Source of the DNA: JACVRW01 sp963734365
GTDB taxonomy: Bacteria > Actinomycetota > Thermoleophilia > Solirubrobacterales > Thermoleophilaceae
Assembly (NCBI GenBank): GCA_963734365.1
Contig: CAVTGV010000002.1
Span: forward strand, 310,001 to 374,000
DNA: 64,000 nucleotides
Direction of reading: 5' to 3'
The position numbers were made by a program, and so were the translations under genes. The notes below the pieces were generated by a model. That model saw only the letters and a program-made list of their open reading frames with translations. It was not told where the DNA came from and ran no database searches. Positions 36,621-44,993 of the stretch are shown here, one piece after another; position 1 is the stretch's first letter; the number at the start of each line of letters is the position of its first letter.

Positions 36621-36679
36621 GGGTATCCTTTGTTTGAAGGTTTGATTGAACTCGAACAATGATCGCGGAGGCAAGCCAT

Positions 36680-36697
36680 AAGTTCAAATACGAACTT
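36680..36697. promoter_or_regulatory. LysR-type dyad between divergent genes
   Basis: AAGTTC (36680-36685), a 6-base spacer AAATAC, then GAACTT (36692-36697) make a perfect inverted repeat containing the T-N11-A pattern of LysR sites. It lies 25 bases before the lysR-type start and 60 bases from the divergent small gene. A weaker TTG-N8-CAA dyad is nearby at about 36644-36657. Confidence 0.65.
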
Positions 36698-36722
36698 GTG
36701 AGGCCTCCGATAAGCTCTGGTT

Positions 36723-37667
36723 ATGCTCGACGTCAAACAGCTGCGGGTCCTGAAGGCGGTTTCGGAGCACGGCTCGTTCTCCGCCGCGGCCGATGCCCTG
36801 ACCTACACCCAGCCCGCCGTCTCGCAGCAGATCGCCGCCCTCGAGAAGCAGGCCGGCGCCACGCTCGTCAACCGCGGCAGCCGCGGTGTCACGCTCACCG
36901 ACGCCGGCCGTGCGCTGGTCGAGCACGCGGACGTGGTGATCGCCCGCCTGGCCGCCGCCGAGGCGGAGCTGGAGGCGATCGCCGGCGTGCGCGGCGGGCG
37001 GGTACGCATGTCCTCCTTTCCCACGGCGGGTGCGTCACTGCTTCCGCCGGCCGTGGCGCTGTTCACGCGCCGCCACCCCGAGGTGGAGCTCACCTTCGTC
37101 GAGCAGGAGCCCGAGGAGGCGGTGGCGATGCTGCGCGGAGCCGAGCTCGAGCTGGCCCTCGTCTTCGAGTACCGCGGGCTCTCCCAGCCGGAGTTCGACC
37201 GGCTCTACGAGGGCATCGAGCTCAGGCACCTGATCGACGACCCGATGTACGTGGCGATGCCGGCGGACCACCCTGCGGCCCGCAAGCAGCGGGTCCGGCT
37301 CGGAGACTTCGCCGAGGACGTATGGATCCAGAACGACACGCGCGGTCCCTGCGGGCGACTGCACCTCGCCGCCTGCGTGGGCGCCGGCTTCGAGCCCAAC
37401 ATCGGCTACGAGTCCGACGACTACAACGTGGTCCAGGGTCTGATCGCGGCCGGCGTGGGCGTCTCGCTCCTGCCCGCGCTCTCCCTCACCAACGTGCGCG
37501 AGGACATCGTGGTCCGCTCCCTGGGCCCGCGTGCCCCCACGCGCCGGATCGCCTCTGCCGTCTTGGCCGGCCGCTACCGCTCCCCCGCCGCCGACGCGAT
37601 GCTCGACATCCTGCACGAGGTGGCCGACCGCTTCCAGCTGCCTTCGGGCACCGCGCTGGCAGCCTGA
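36723..37667 (+). CDS. LysR-family transcriptional regulator
   Basis: 314 residues. The N-terminal winged helix reads LRVLKAVSEHGSFSAAADALTYTQPAVSQQIAALEKQAG, typical of LysR regulators. A linker helix and a periplasmic-binding-like effector domain follow (residues about 90-300), with SLLPALSLTNVREDIVVRSL near the end. A TAAGCT -10 element lies 6 bases before ATG 36723, so its mRNA may be leaderless. It probably represses itself through the dyad at 36680 and activates the divergent small gene; the molybdenum oxidoreductase genes downstream could also be targets. The ligand is unknown. Confidence 0.87.
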   Translation: MLDVKQLRVLKAVSEHGSFSAAADALTYTQPAVSQQIAALEKQAGATLVNRGSRGVTLTDAGRALVEHADVVIARLAAAEAELEAIAGVRGGRVRMSSFPTAGASLLPPAVALFTRRHPEVELTFVEQEPEEAVAMLRGAELELALVFEYRGLSQPEFDRLYEGIELRHLIDDPMYVAMPADHPAARKQRVRLGDFAEDVWIQNDTRGPCGRLHLAACVGAGFEPNIGYESDDYNVVQGLIAAGVGVSLLPALSLTNVREDIVVRSLGPRAPTRRIASAVLAGRYRSPAADAMLDILHEVADRFQLPSGTALAA

Positions 37668-37711
37668 CCTCCCGGACGTCCTCGACCAGGCACCGGTAGC
37701 CTGAGTCCGCA

Positions 37712-38323
37712 GTGGCCGGGTTCATCTCACGCGGTTTCAGCGGGCGGCGCCGGGCCCCCGAGGACCTGGCCGAGAGGCTGCCCCCGGGCCAGTACTACGA
37801 GCGCGGCTTTCCGGTACTCACGGCCGGACCGACCCCGGACGTCAAGCCCCCCGAGTGGGCCCTGCGCATCGACGGGATGGTGGGCAGCGAGCGCGAGTGG
37901 AGCTGGGACGAATTCCACGAGCTCCCCTTCGAGGCCGTCCCCTGCGACATCCACTGCGTTACCAAGTGGTCGAAGCTCGACACGAGCTTTCGCGGTGTGT
38001 CCGTGGACCTGCTGCTCGAGCAGGTGCAGCCCGACGGTGGGTTCGCGATGGTGTTCTCCTTCGGCGGCTACACCACCAATCTCTCGCTCTCAGATCTGAC
38101 CGGCGGCAAGGCCTGGGTGGTCACCGAGCACGAGGGTGAGCCGCTGCCCCGGGAACACGGCGGTCCGGCGCGCCTGCTGGTGCCTCACCTCTACTTCTGG
38201 AAGAGCGCGAAGTGGCTCGCCGGCCTGCGCGTGATGGACCACGACGAGCCTGGCTTCTGGGAGTCGAACGGCTACCACAATCGCGGCGACCCCTGGAAGG
38301 AAGAGCGCTATTGGACGGACTGA
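37712..38323 (+). CDS. Molybdopterin-dependent sulfite oxidase-like oxidoreductase
   Basis: 203 residues, a compact form of the sulfite oxidase/YedY fold. DIHCVTKWSKLDTSFRGV contains the Cys that binds molybdenum. WALRIDGMVGSEREWSWDEF precedes it, and FSFGGYTTNLSLSDL and ARLLVPHLYFWKSAKW follow, as in the family. No Tat or other signal peptide is visible, so it is probably cytoplasmic. TAGCCT lies 9 bases before GTG 37712. The stop overlaps the start of a flavin reductase, its likely electron partner. The substrate is unknown; sulfite is only one possibility. Confidence 0.82.
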   Translation: MAGFISRGFSGRRRAPEDLAERLPPGQYYERGFPVLTAGPTPDVKPPEWALRIDGMVGSEREWSWDEFHELPFEAVPCDIHCVTKWSKLDTSFRGVSVDLLLEQVQPDGGFAMVFSFGGYTTNLSLSDLTGGKAWVVTEHEGEPLPREHGGPARLLVPHLYFWKSAKWLAGLRVMDHDEPGFWESNGYHNRGDPWKEERYWTD

Positions 38324-39033
38324 CGCCGGTCGAGCAGCGCGCGCCCGGACGCTGGCAGCTGGGCGCCGTGACGGCGATCAAGCAGGAGACCCCGCGCGTC
38401 AAGTCGTTTCGCTTCGACCTGCCGATGTGGATTCCCCATCTGCCGGGGCAGCACTACGACGTGCGCCTCACCGCCCCTGACGGCTACACCGCCCAGCGTT
38501 CCTACTCGATCGCCTCGTCACCGCTCGACGAGGGTCAGGTCGAGCTGACCATCGACCGCCTCGACGACGGCGAGGTGTCGCCCTACTTCCACGACGTGGT
38601 GGAGGAGGGTGACGAGGTCGAGCTCCGCGGTCCCTTCGCCTCCTACTTCGTGTGGCGCGGGGAGGCTCCGGTGCTCCTGCTCGGCGGCGGTTCGGGAGTG
38701 GTCCCGCTGATGTGCATGCTGCGCCACCGAAGGCGCACGATGCCGGAGCTCGAGATGCGCCTCGTCTACTCGGTGCGCTCCCCGGAGGAGCTCATCTACG
38801 CGGACGAGCTGGGCGACGACACGGTCGTGACCTACACCCGCACGGCCCCGGAGGGCTGGGGCGGTCACACCGGAAGGCTCGATTCCGAGCTCGTCGCGGC
38901 CGCCGGCGTCAGATCGGGTACGGCGTTCATCTGCGGCTCCAACGGCTTCGTTGAGGCGGCGGCGAGTCTCGCGCTCGAGGCCGGCTTCGAGGCCGGCCGG
39001 GTGCGGACCGAGCGCTTCGGTCCCACCAGCTGA
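38311..39033 (+). CDS. Ferredoxin-NADP reductase-like flavoprotein
   Basis: 240 residues from TTG 38311, overlapping the molybdoenzyme gene by 13 bases, with GGAAGGAAG upstream. RSYSIASSPLDE is the FAD-binding motif, LLGGGSGVVPLMCML the NAD(P)-pyrophosphate loop, and FICGSNGFVEAAASLAL the C-terminal NAD(P) motif. No iron-sulfur domain is present. Such reductases are often encoded next to small sulfite-oxidase-like proteins and pass electrons between NAD(P)H and the molybdenum centre. An earlier in-frame start (38212) is shadow coding. Confidence 0.82.
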   Translation: MDGLTPVEQRAPGRWQLGAVTAIKQETPRVKSFRFDLPMWIPHLPGQHYDVRLTAPDGYTAQRSYSIASSPLDEGQVELTIDRLDDGEVSPYFHDVVEEGDEVELRGPFASYFVWRGEAPVLLLGGGSGVVPLMCMLRHRRRTMPELEMRLVYSVRSPEELIYADELGDDTVVTYTRTAPEGWGGHTGRLDSELVAAAGVRSGTAFICGSNGFVEAAASLALEAGFEAGRVRTERFGPTS

Positions 39034-39052
39034 ACCCGCGGCCGGACGCCGC

Positions 39053-39937
39053 TCAGGGCGCAGCGGCGGCTCTGCGCCGGCTAAGGCGCCCCCGCGCGAT
39101 CACCACTCCGGTGAGACACAGCGCACCGCCCGCGAACGCGAGCTCTGGTGGCGTCTCGCCGAGAATGAGCCAGCCCATGAGGATCGCCAGCGGCGGAACC
39201 AGATAGGTCGTGGACCCCATCCGGCCGGCGCTGGTGTGGGAGAGCGCGTAGGCCCAGGTGGTGAAGGCCAGCGCGGTGGGGAAGATGCCCAGATACAGCG
39301 TCCAGCCGAGGGCCGAGGAGCTCGCGCTCGACGCCTCATGGGCCAGGACGGGCGCGAACGGGAGGCAGGCCACCGCGCCCACGGCGCAGGCCACGAAGGT
39401 GACCGCGACGGGCGAGGTGTGCTCGAGCACCGGCTTCTGGGCCACCACGCCGATCGCGTAGGCGAGCGCCGCCACGAGGCACAGCACAGCTCCCCAGCCG
39501 GCGTCCACACCCTGCTCGGAGGAGGCGAGTCCGATCAGCGCCGAGCCCGCGAAGGCGACCGCGCAGCCGGCCAGAAGGGTTCGCGGGAAGCCCTCCTTGA
39601 GCACGAAGCCCGCGAGCAGCGCGATGAGGATCGGCCCGACGTTCACCAGCATGGCCGCCGTCCCCGCGTCCACGCTCTGCTCCGCCGCGTTGAGGGCGAC
39701 GTTGTAGATCGCGAACCAGAACAGCCCGCAGAGCACCAGGGCGGGAAGGTCGGCGCGGCGCGGCAGGGGCTCGCGCCGCACGCGCATGATCGCCGCTAGC
39801 ACCACGGTCGCCACCAAGAGCCGGCCGAGCGAGAGCGCACCCGCGGACAGCTCCTCGCCCGCCGAGCGGATCCCGACGAAGGCGGACGCCCAGAGCGTGA
39901 CCGTCACGAGCGCGGCGAGGACGGGGAGGCGCGGCAT
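39053..39937 (-). CDS. EamA/DMT-superfamily transporter
   Basis: 294 residues with ten predicted hydrophobic helices in two repeats, the EamA (RhaT/YdcZ-like) layout. VTLWASAFVGIRSAGEELSAG is the usual first repeat start and MGSTTYLVPPLAILMGWLILGE the second repeat end. It probably exports metabolites such as amino acids. TAGCCT (minus strand) stands 7 bases before ATG 39937; GTG 39940 is an alternative start. It is divergent from the ArsR-type regulator at 40003, which may control it. Confidence 0.82.
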   Translation of the reverse strand: MPRLPVLAALVTVTLWASAFVGIRSAGEELSAGALSLGRLLVATVVLAAIMRVRREPLPRRADLPALVLCGLFWFAIYNVALNAAEQSVDAGTAAMLVNVGPILIALLAGFVLKEGFPRTLLAGCAVAFAGSALIGLASSEQGVDAGWGAVLCLVAALAYAIGVVAQKPVLEHTSPVAVTFVACAVGAVACLPFAPVLAHEASSASSSALGWTLYLGIFPTALAFTTWAYALSHTSAGRMGSTTYLVPPLAILMGWLILGETPPELAFAGGALCLTGVVIARGRLSRRRAAAAP

Positions 39938-40002
39938 CACGACGAGGCTAGGGCCTGCACGCTTCGCTCCCCATCGAAGTGTGGGTGACCTACGCTGAGC
40001 GC

Positions 40003-40695
40003 ATGTCCGGTCCCGACCTCAGCTCCGTGGCGGCGCTGTTCGCCGACCGCTCGCGCGCCGCCATGCTCGAGGCGCTGATGGACGGCGGTGACCATCCGGC
40101 GGGCGAGCTGGCGCGGGTCGCTCGCATCCGTCCGCAGACCGCCAGCGCCCACCTGAGCCGGCTCGTGGACGGCGGCATCGTCACGGTGGAGCGAGTCGGC
40201 CGCGAGCGGCGCTTCAGTCTCGCCGGGCCGGCGGTGGCCGAGGCGGTGGAGGCACTGATGGCCCTGGCGCCCGAGGCCCGCCCTCGCGGGCTCCGAGAGG
40301 TGAGCACCCGCCAGGCGCTCCGCCACGCGCGCATGTGTTACGACCATCTGGCCGGCCGGCTGGGCGTGCAGGTCACGGCCGGCTTGCGACGCGAGCGCCT
40401 GCTGGCGGGCGCGGAGCTGCGGCTGACAGGACGGGGCCAAGAGGCGATGGAGGGGTTCGGCATCGATGTCGCCGCACTCCGGCGCAACCGGCGGCCGCTC
40501 ACGTGCTCGTGCCTGGACGGCACCGAGCGCAGGCCGCACCTCGCCGGGGCGCTGGGAGCCGCGCTGGCCGCCGGTCTGATCGAGCGGCGCTGGATCGAGC
40601 GCCGGCCGGACAGCCGCGCCCTGCGGATCACCCCGGGCGGTGAACGGGCCCTGGCCGATCGTGGCTGGCTTCCCGATCAGGTCGCTATCGAATAG
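40003..40695 (+). CDS. ArsR-type winged-helix regulator
   Basis: 230 residues. Residues 1-85 form the ArsR helix-turn-helix (LFADRSRAAMLEALMDGGDHPAGELA, RPQTASAHLSRLVDGGIV, RERRFSLAG). The rest is a longer C-terminal part with TCSCLDGTERRPHL, whose two Cys could bind a metal or redox agent, and a second wing-like segment (LIERRWIERRPDSRALRIT). TACGCT is 6 bases before ATG 40003. It is divergent from the DMT exporter and probably regulates it. Its 3' end overlaps the convergent GNAT gene by 19 bases. Confidence 0.8.
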   Translation: MSGPDLSSVAALFADRSRAAMLEALMDGGDHPAGELARVARIRPQTASAHLSRLVDGGIVTVERVGRERRFSLAGPAVAEAVEALMALAPEARPRGLREVSTRQALRHARMCYDHLAGRLGVQVTAGLRRERLLAGAELRLTGRGQEAMEGFGIDVAALRRNRRPLTCSCLDGTERRPHLAGALGAALAAGLIERRWIERRPDSRALRITPGGERALADRGWLPDQVAIE

Positions 40696-41123
40696 CCGAC
40701 CCAGCGCTCGTCGCGCCGGGCGCCGACGCGTTCGTAGACCGCCCGTGCGCGCTCGTTGTCGTTGGCGGTCTCCCAGTCGAGCGAGGTCGCCCCGCGCTCC
40801 CGGGCGCGCTCGGCACAGGCGTGGATGAGCGCATCGGCGATGCCCCCTCCGCGAGCCTCGGCGGAGACGAACAGGTCGTTCATCACCGCGATCCGCGAGG
40901 CGCTCAGAGTGGACCAGGTCCAGAACACCGTGGCGAAGCCGAGCGCCCGGCCGTCGTCGTCGCGTGCGATCAGCTGAATGCCGTCGAGCGCCGGGCTGCC
41001 TATCAACTCGCGCGACATCTCCAGCAGGTCGTCGTCACTCGGGTCGACCCCGTAGAAATCACAGTAGCCGCGCATCAGCGGAAGGAGGTCGGGCAGGTCG
41101 GCCTCGGTCACGATCGCGATCAT
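40677..41123 (-). CDS. GNAT-family N-acetyltransferase
   Basis: 148 residues. IAIVTEADLPDLLPLMRGYCDFY is the N-terminal strand and helix, VMNDLFVSAEARGGGIADALI contains the acetyl-CoA pyrophosphate loop (RGGGIA, a variant of RxxGxG/A), and LDWETANDNERARAVYERVGA the C-terminal motif. It transfers an acetyl group to an amine, substrate unknown. TAGCGT on the minus strand is 7 bases before ATG 41123. It overlaps the ArsR-type gene tail-to-tail. Confidence 0.82.
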   Translation of the reverse strand: MIAIVTEADLPDLLPLMRGYCDFYGVDPSDDDLLEMSRELIGSPALDGIQLIARDDDGRALGFATVFWTWSTLSASRIAVMNDLFVSAEARGGGIADALIHACAERARERGATSLDWETANDNERARAVYERVGARRDERWVGYSIAT

Positions 41124-41145
41124 CGCGCGCACGCTAGCGCCACGT

Positions 41146-41169
41146 CGCACTAGGATCGGCCCGCCGTGA
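41146..41169 (+). repeat. Copy 1 of a 24-nt perfect direct repeat (promoter/start duplicate)
   Basis: It is identical to 41657-41680, 511 bases away. It contains TAGGAT (41151-41156), then CGGCCCGCC and GTGA. Here the GTG at 41166 opens only an 11-codon frame ending at TGA 41199-41201. In copy 2 the same GTG starts the pyrophosphorylase. It looks like a duplicated promoter left upstream of the VOC gene. Confidence 0.75.
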
Positions 41170-41234
41170 CCCCGAGGCGCCGTCCCACGTACGCTCGGTG
41201 AAGACAGACCGGCGAGATGATCAGGAGGCGACTT

Positions 41235-41654
41235 ATGCCCGGCCCGCTCAGCGACGCCCATGTTGTGACCAAGCTCCCCGCCCAGGACCTCGAGCGCGCG
41301 CGGCGGTTCTACGCCGACAAGCTCGGACTCGACCCCGTCGAGGAGCGCGAGGGCGGCCTGCGCTACCTCTGCGCAGGCACTGAGTTTCACGTGTTCGCGT
41401 CGACAGGCACCGCGTCGGGTGCCTCGTCGCAGATGGCCTTCGAGGTGACCGATCTGGAGGCCGTCGTACGACAGCTGCGCGAGCGCGGGGTGACCTTCGA
41501 GGAGGTCGAGCATCCGATCCTCATAGTCGACGACGGCATCGTCACTGCGCCCGACAACTATCCGAGCAAGGGAACCGGCGAGCGCGGCGCGTTTCTGTAT
41601 GACAGCGAGGGCAACCTGCTCGGGATCGGTCAGGCGACCGGGCCGCACGCCTAG
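41235..41654 (+). CDS. VOC-superfamily (glyoxalase/bleomycin-resistance-like) protein
   Basis: 139 residues. AHVVTKLPAQDLERARRFYADKLGL is the first beta-alpha-beta-beta-beta unit and QMAFEVTDLEAVVRQLRERGV the second, as in glyoxalase-fold proteins. GAFLYDSEGNLLGIGQ supplies the last metal-ligand position region. The function may be a dioxygenase, isomerase or binding protein; it cannot be decided. ATG 41235 is preceded by a perfect AGGAGG 6 bases away, unlike most genes here, which start leaderless. The gene is framed by the 24-nt repeats, suggesting it was inserted upstream of the pyrophosphorylase. Confidence 0.8.
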   Translation: MPGPLSDAHVVTKLPAQDLERARRFYADKLGLDPVEEREGGLRYLCAGTEFHVFASTGTASGASSQMAFEVTDLEAVVRQLRERGVTFEEVEHPILIVDDGIVTAPDNYPSKGTGERGAFLYDSEGNLLGIGQATGPHA

Positions 41655-41656
41655 GG

Positions 41657-41680
41657 CGCACTAGGATCGGCCCGCCGTGA
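41657..41680 (+). repeat. Copy 2 of the 24-nt direct repeat, promoter/start of the pyrophosphorylase
   Basis: TAGGAT (41662-41667) lies 9 bases before GTG 41677, the start of the UDP-glucose pyrophosphorylase. The transcript is probably leaderless. The sequence is identical to 41146-41169. Confidence 0.75.
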
Positions 41681-43035
41681 GCGCCGCCACCGACAAGATG
41701 CGCCGTGAGGACCTCCCCGAGGCCGCGGTGGAGACCTTCGCCCGCTACGAGCAGCGGCTGCGCGAGGGCGATGAGGGAATGGTGCCCGAGGCCGAGATCG
41801 AGCCGCTCGGCGAGGTGCCCACGCTCGACGAGCTGCCCGAGGGCGATCCCTCGGCGCTCGAGCGGACCGTGGTGTTGAAGCTGAACGGCGGGCTGGGCAC
41901 GAGCATGGGGATGACCCGGGCCAAGTCACTGCTCGAGGTCAAGGACGGCCTCACCTTCCTCGACGTGATCGTGCGCCAGCTCCTCCGGCTGCGCGAGAAG
42001 CACGGAGCGCGCATCCCGCTCCTGCTCATGAACAGCTTCGCCACCCGCGACGACACGCTCGCCGCGCTCGAGTCCTATCCCGACCTCGCGGTGGACGACC
42101 TCCCGCTCGACTTCATCCAGGGGAAGGTCCCCAAGCTGCTGGCCGACGGCCACGAGCCCGCCGACTGGCCGGCGGACCCGACGCTCGAGTGGGCCCCGCC
42201 CGGCCACGGCGACGTGTTCGTCTCGCTGGCCGCGACCGGACTGCTGGAGCAGTTGCTCGAGCGCGGCTACCGCTACCTGTATCTCTCGAACGCCGACAAC
42301 CTCGGCGCCGCGCTCGACCCGCGCATCGTGGGCTGGTTCGCCGCGGAGGGTCTGCCCTTCGTGTCCGAGGTGGTGGACCGCACGGAGAGCGACAAGAAGG
42401 GAGGGCACCTGGCGCGACGGCGTGAGGAAGGCGGTCTGCTGCTGCGCGAGACGGCCCAGGTGCCCGGCGAGGATCAGGACGCCTTCGAGGACGTCTCAAT
42501 CCATCGGTTCTTCAACGCCAACAGCATCTGGGTGAACCTGGAGGCCCTCGACCGGACACTCGAAGAGCGCGGCGGCGTGCTCGAGCTGCCCATGATCGTC
42601 AACCGCAAGACGGTTGATCCCACGGACGCCTCCTCACCGGAGGTGATCCAGCTGGAGACCGCGATGGGCGCCGCGGTCGGCGTGTTCGAAGGCGCCGGCG
42701 CCGTGCACGTGCCGCGCTCGCGCTTCGTGCCGGTCAAGAAGACCAACGATCTGCTGATCGTGCGCTCGGACGCCTACCGGCTGCGTGACGACTGGACGAT
42801 CGAGCTGGCGCCCCAGCGCCAGGGACGGCCTCCCTTCGTGGACCTCGACCCGGACGCCTACAAGCTGGTGGCCGACTTCGAGAGCCACTTCCCGCATGGC
42901 CCACCGTCGCTGGAGGACTGCGAGCGGCTGGAGGTCGAGGGAGCGGTGGACTTCGGGCGCGACGTGACGGTCCGCGGCCGCGTGCGGCTCACCGGCCCGC
43001 GTCAGGTGGAGGACGGCGCGCTGCTCGAGGGCTGA
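41677..43035 (+). CDS. UTP-glucose-1-phosphate uridylyltransferase, UDPGP (eukaryote-type) family
   Basis: 452 residues. LKLNGGLGTSMGMTRAKSLLEV is the nucleotide-binding loop of UDPGP-family enzymes, different from bacterial GalU. LLLMNSFATRDDTLAAL, FVSLAATGLLEQLLERGYRYLYLSNADNLGA and FNANSIWVNLEAL are further family blocks. The C-terminus is short and ends in VTVRGRVRLTG, a beta-helix turn. It makes UDP-glucose from UTP and glucose-1-phosphate, feeding UDP-glucose dehydrogenase at 29511 and glycosyltransferases. GTG 41677 is leaderless by the -10 position. Its 3' end overlaps ctaG by 34 bases. Confidence 0.88.
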   Translation: MSAATDKMRREDLPEAAVETFARYEQRLREGDEGMVPEAEIEPLGEVPTLDELPEGDPSALERTVVLKLNGGLGTSMGMTRAKSLLEVKDGLTFLDVIVRQLLRLREKHGARIPLLLMNSFATRDDTLAALESYPDLAVDDLPLDFIQGKVPKLLADGHEPADWPADPTLEWAPPGHGDVFVSLAATGLLEQLLERGYRYLYLSNADNLGAALDPRIVGWFAAEGLPFVSEVVDRTESDKKGGHLARRREEGGLLLRETAQVPGEDQDAFEDVSIHRFFNANSIWVNLEALDRTLEERGGVLELPMIVNRKTVDPTDASSPEVIQLETAMGAAVGVFEGAGAVHVPRSRFVPVKKTNDLLIVRSDAYRLRDDWTIELAPQRQGRPPFVDLDPDAYKLVADFESHFPHGPPSLEDCERLEVEGAVDFGRDVTVRGRVRLTGPRQVEDGALLEG

Positions 43036-43856
43036 GCGGCCCGGGCGGCGTCCTCCAGGCGCTCGCGCCGCCGCTCCTCCTCCTCGGAGCGGGCGAGCAT
43101 GCGCACGAACAGCACCACCATCACGAGCACCAGGGTGAACGACTGCTCGACCATCATGATCACGCCGCCCACGTTCTGGTCCTCGATCGGGCTGAGGCCC
43201 CAGATCCGCGGTGTGGTCTCGTAGTAGGGGTAGAGCACGCCGGTGGACCAGGCCAGGTAGAGCCCGAGCGCGGCGAGGCCGCCCTTGGCCGACGCGATGT
43301 AGCCGAGCGGCTGCATGCCGGTGAGGCTGCGCCGCATCGGCACGGGCTGGATCAACGGCCACCAGAGCGCCAGCCCGGCGGCGAAGAAGCAGGCGTGCTC
43401 GAAGGCGTGGAGCAGCGAGTGCTCGGTGGCGGCGTCGTAGAGGGCCGGGATGTGCCAGAAGTACATGAAGAACAGCCAGATCAAGATGCCGGTCACGGGG
43501 TTGGCCAGCGGACCGAGCGCGCGTTCCACGCTGATCAGCCGGCGCGTGGCCGGGCGCATGATCACGCGCGACAGCGCCAGCAGGAGGAGCAGCGGGGCGA
43601 TGTCGCCCAGCAGCACGTGCTGGAGCATGTGCGCGGAGAAGAGGTAGTCCTCGCCCAGCCCGTCCAGCGGCGACACCAGTGCGATCAGCAGAGCGATCAT
43701 CGCGCCCGTGAACGCTGCGGCCTGCACCACGCCGGCGCCGCGGGGACCGGTCTCCCGGCGGACCTGCCGGAAACGCCAGATGTAGATCCCGGCGAGCAGC
43801 GCCAGTGGGGCGAGCACGGCGGGGTCGGCAAACCAGTGCAGCTGCGGGTGGTCCAC
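43002..43856 (-). CDS. ctaG: Cytochrome c oxidase assembly protein CtaG, caa3 type
   Basis: 284 residues with about seven to eight hydrophobic helices. SPLDGLGEDYLFSAHMLQHVLLGDIAPLLLLLAL contains the conserved His residues of the caa3_CtaG family, and MYFWHIPALYDAATEHSLLHAFEHACFFAAG further His residues likely to bind copper or haem during oxidase assembly. The C-terminal 40 residues are charged and low complexity. No oxidase genes are in the window. The start is GTG 43856, in the divergent region with comF. Confidence 0.87.
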   Translation of the reverse strand: MDHPQLHWFADPAVLAPLALLAGIYIWRFRQVRRETGPRGAGVVQAAAFTGAMIALLIALVSPLDGLGEDYLFSAHMLQHVLLGDIAPLLLLLALSRVIMRPATRRLISVERALGPLANPVTGILIWLFFMYFWHIPALYDAATEHSLLHAFEHACFFAAGLALWWPLIQPVPMRRSLTGMQPLGYIASAKGGLAALGLYLAWSTGVLYPYYETTPRIWGLSPIEDQNVGGVIMMVEQSFTLVLVMVVLFVRMLARSEEEERRRERLEDAARAAQPSSSAPSST

Positions 43857-43879
43857 TGTCGCCGAATTGTCGCAGTGGC

Positions 43880-44543
43880 GTGCCCACCGTTGACTCGCCT
43901 TCGTGGATCCTCGCTTCGATGCTCATCCCGCTGCTCTGCTGGGGCTGTGGAGGCCCGGCCCGCCGGGCCGAGCCGCTCTGTGCTTCCTGCCGGCTGTCCC
44001 TGCGGCGCCTGCCCGCCCACCTCGTGCTCGCCGAGGGCGTGACGCTGTGGGCGCCGCTCGCCTACGAGGGTCCCGCGCGCGAGCTCGTGCGGGCGCTCAA
44101 GTTCCGGGGGGCCGTGGGCGTGGCCGAAGCGATGGCGGCCCAGGTGGTGGCCAACGCGCCGTGCGGCGTGCTCGACGAGGGCCTGCTGGTGCCGGTGCCG
44201 CTGCACCCGTCCCGCCGCCGGCGCCGGGGCTTCAATCAGGCGCGGCTGCTGGCCGAGGCGATGTCGCGGCGCACCGGACTGGAGATCTGGGACCGTCTGT
44301 CGCGGTCCGGGGCGCCGCGTACCCAGGTCGGCCGTGGCCGCCGCGAGCGCCGCGCCGGGCCGGCCGGCGCCGTTCACACGCGCGGTCGCGCGGAGGGCGC
44401 CCGGCGCCGCCCCGGCCCGTGCGGTGCTGGTGGACGACGTGGCCACCACGGGCGGCACCCTGGCCGCGTGTGCCCAGGCGCTCCGGGCCGGCGGAACCGA
44501 GGAGGTGGTGGCGGTGACCTTCGCGCGCACCCTGGGGCGCTAG
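43880..44543 (+). pseudogene. comF: ComF-family phosphoribosyltransferase with one-base frameshift
   Basis: From GTG 43880 (ATG 43919 is an alternative) the frame encodes LLCWGCGG ... CASCRLSLRRL (a zinc finger typical of ComF), then LVRALKFRG and VPVPLHPSRRRRRGFNQARLLAEAM. The PRPP-binding loop VLVDDVATTGGTLAACAQAL is in the +1 frame, ending at 44543. Removing one C in the GGCGCCGTTC stretch near 44375 gives GCC GGC GCG TTC ACA and rejoins the frames, making a protein of about 220 residues. ComF proteins act in natural transformation. The gene is either recently broken or mis-sequenced. Confidence 0.75.
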
Positions 44544-44563
44544 AAACCCGGTCGCCCGCGGTC

Positions 44564-44569
44564 TACCAT
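44564..44569 (+). promoter_or_regulatory. -10 element of the hibernation factor gene
   Basis: TACCAT at 44564-44569 lies 26 bases before ATG 44596. A GGAGG Shine-Dalgarno sequence sits about 6 bases before that start, so unlike its neighbours this mRNA has a leader. Confidence 0.4.
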
Positions 44570-44595
44570 CGGTACCCCGAGACCACGGAGGCCAG

Positions 44596-44937
44596 ATGCG
44601 CATTGAGGTGAAGGGCCGCGGCGGTACGACGATCGATGACGAGCTGCTCGCTCGGGTGGAGAAGAAGCTCGACAAGATCGGTCGCCAGGTCTCACCGCTG
44701 GCGCAGCTCGAGATCGAGCTCAGCGAGGAGCGCGGCACGTCCGAAGGCGATTCCTACGTCGCCGAGGCCGTCCTGCACCTCAAGGGAACCGCCCTGCGCA
44801 CGACCAAGAGCGCCAGCGATCCGGGCCGCGCCGTGAACATGGTGGCCCAGGACCTGGCGAGGCAGGTCAAGAAGCACCGCGACAAGCGCCGCGGCCGCCG
44901 CGAGTCGCAGAAGGCGCAGGAGCCGCACGCCGCCTGA
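44596..44937 (+). CDS. hpf: Short ribosome hibernation factor (HPF/RaiA family)
   Basis: 113 residues, the S30AE/HPF domain only. MRIEVKGRGGTTIDDELLARVEKKLDKI is the first strand and helix, AQLEIELSEERG and YVAEAVLHLKGTALRTT the beta sheet, and DPGRAVNMVAQDLARQVKKHRDKRRGR the basic ribosome-binding helix. It lacks the dimerising C-terminal domain of long HPF, so it would be a short form that binds the 30S subunit and stops translation in stationary phase. It lies just upstream of secA, as HPF genes often do in Gram-positive bacteria. Confidence 0.85.
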   Translation: MRIEVKGRGGTTIDDELLARVEKKLDKIGRQVSPLAQLEIELSEERGTSEGDSYVAEAVLHLKGTALRTTKSASDPGRAVNMVAQDLARQVKKHRDKRRGRRESQKAQEPHAA

Positions 44938-44993
44938 CACGCCCGGCGGCGGGCCCGGCCGCAAACGCCTTCAGGCGAGGCTGGAGCCCTTGC

